The translations under genes were made by a program, and so were the position numbers. From Saccharopolyspora thermophila (GTDB taxonomy: Bacteria; Actinomycetota; Actinomycetes; Mycobacteriales; Pseudonocardiaceae), in the NCBI RefSeq assembly GCF_014646075.1, contig NZ_BMMT01000001.1:397930-461929 (forward strand): a stretch of 64,000 nt of DNA. Direction: 5' to 3'. Under the pieces are notes generated by a model. It made no database searches. It saw nothing but the letters and a program-made list of their open reading frames with translations, and had not been told where the DNA came from. Shown one piece after another: positions 63,738-64,000 of this stretch (positions are counted from its first letter, which is position 1; each line of letters opens with the position of its first letter).

Positions 63738-64000
63738 TCACCCGCCGTGGGCCATGCGGAGCACGTCGAGGGCCTCGTCCAGCTGCTCCAGCGTCAGCCT
63801 GCCCGCGTCGACGTGGCCGCGTTCCAGCACCACCTCGCGGATCGTCCTGCGCTCCTTGAGGGCCTGCTTGGCCACCGCCGCCGCCTCCTCGTAACCGAGG
63901 TAGCGGTTCAGCGGCGTCACGATCGACGGCGACCCCTCCGCGTACTCGCGGGCCCGATCGGCGTTGACCTGCACCCCGGCGAAGACCTTGTCCGCCAGCA
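63738..64000 (-). CDS. fumC: Fumarase class II, C-terminal part (runs off the window)
   Basis: The last 87 codons are visible. [40 protein letters not shown] and [17 protein letters not shown] are the standard C-terminal segments of class II fumarases; the shared SS-signature and N-terminal domains lie outside. Converts fumarate to malate in the citric acid cycle. Its presence after phoH2 agrees with M. tuberculosis Rv1098c. Confidence 0.95.
   Translation of the reverse strand, partial: LADKVFAGVQVNADRAREYAEGSPSIVTPLNRYLGYEEAAAVAKQALKERRTIREVVLERGHVDAGRLTLEQLDEALDVLRMAHGG

Overview
The window is high-GC DNA from an actinobacterium, most likely a filamentous member of the Pseudonocardiales (Saccharopolyspora/Amycolatopsis-like; the order is inferred and the genus is not fixed). 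Support comes from a mycothiol S-conjugate amidase (Mca), DUF501, DUF4307 and DUF397 proteins, a PIN-PhoH protein, small two-cysteine chaplin-like secreted proteins, and many genes with a TANNNT box 6-8 nt before the start codon (leaderless transcripts). Gene order follows known Mycobacterium tuberculosis blocks: eno-ftsB-DUF501-ppx (Rv1023-Rv1026), then Bax-inhibitor, thiolase, SGNH hydrolase, cbs, proline-rich membrane protein, metB, greA, DUF4307, mca, small membrane protein, DUF255 protein, hemolysin III, short cis-prenyltransferase, phoH2 and fumarase (Rv1072-Rv1098), with accessory genes inserted.

Layout. 1-7.3 kb: 5' part of a TPR gene, enolase, FtsB-like divisome protein, DUF501, an AidB-type acyl-CoA dehydrogenase, a secreted lytic transglycosylase and an exopolyphosphatase. 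7.4-13.1 kb: a five-gene oligopeptide ABC importer operon ending in a 21-bp-stem terminator. 13.3-15.4 kb: an ABC-2 exporter with a small XRE regulator. 15.5-18.5 kb: S10 serine carboxypeptidase, family 5 uracil-DNA glycosylase and a FitAB/VapBC-type toxin-antitoxin pair. 18.9-21.7 kb: type II NADH dehydrogenase, then a very small ORF coupled to an ATP-grasp ligase of graspetide-synthetase type. 21.8-24.1 kb: a 77-nt class I tRNA with a UAA anticodon, a tyrosine integrase and a gene-poor remnant.

24.1-31.1 kb: proline-rich membrane protein, YidC-type insertase, sortase with its probable thioester-domain surface substrate, Bax-inhibitor-like protein and thiolase. 31.2-42.5 kb: amino-acid and thiol metabolism (cbs, metB, ilvA, hpd with a divergent Lrp/AsnC regulator, mca) with greA. 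42.6-43.1 kb: a decayed regulator/DUF397 locus. 43.2-51.1 kb, minus strand: a polyol or sugar utilisation operon (Tat-type lipoprotein binding protein, two permeases, zinc alcohol dehydrogenase, DeoR regulator, xylulokinase, then the MsmK/UgpC-type ATPase), with three tiny coupled ORFs among its genes. 51.3-64 kb: DUF255 thioredoxin-like protein, a ribbon-helix-helix-type protein with an 8-bp-period repeat at its promoter, hemolysin III, cis-prenyltransferase, two duplicated chaplin-like genes, DUF885 peptidase, PhoH2 with an overlapping small ORF, GuaB1, DUF4288, LigB-type DNA ligase and the 3' end of fumC.

The best candidate for an undescribed system is the two-gene unit at 20.4-21.7 kb: a 42-57 residue peptide whose stop codon lies 2 nt before the start of an ATP-grasp enzyme of the peptide-macrocyclising type. 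Next are the class I UAA tRNA beside an integrase that itself uses a TTA codon, the duplicated chaplin-like genes sharing a palindromic promoter element, and the ribbon-helix-helix protein with its TGTAATNN triplet.
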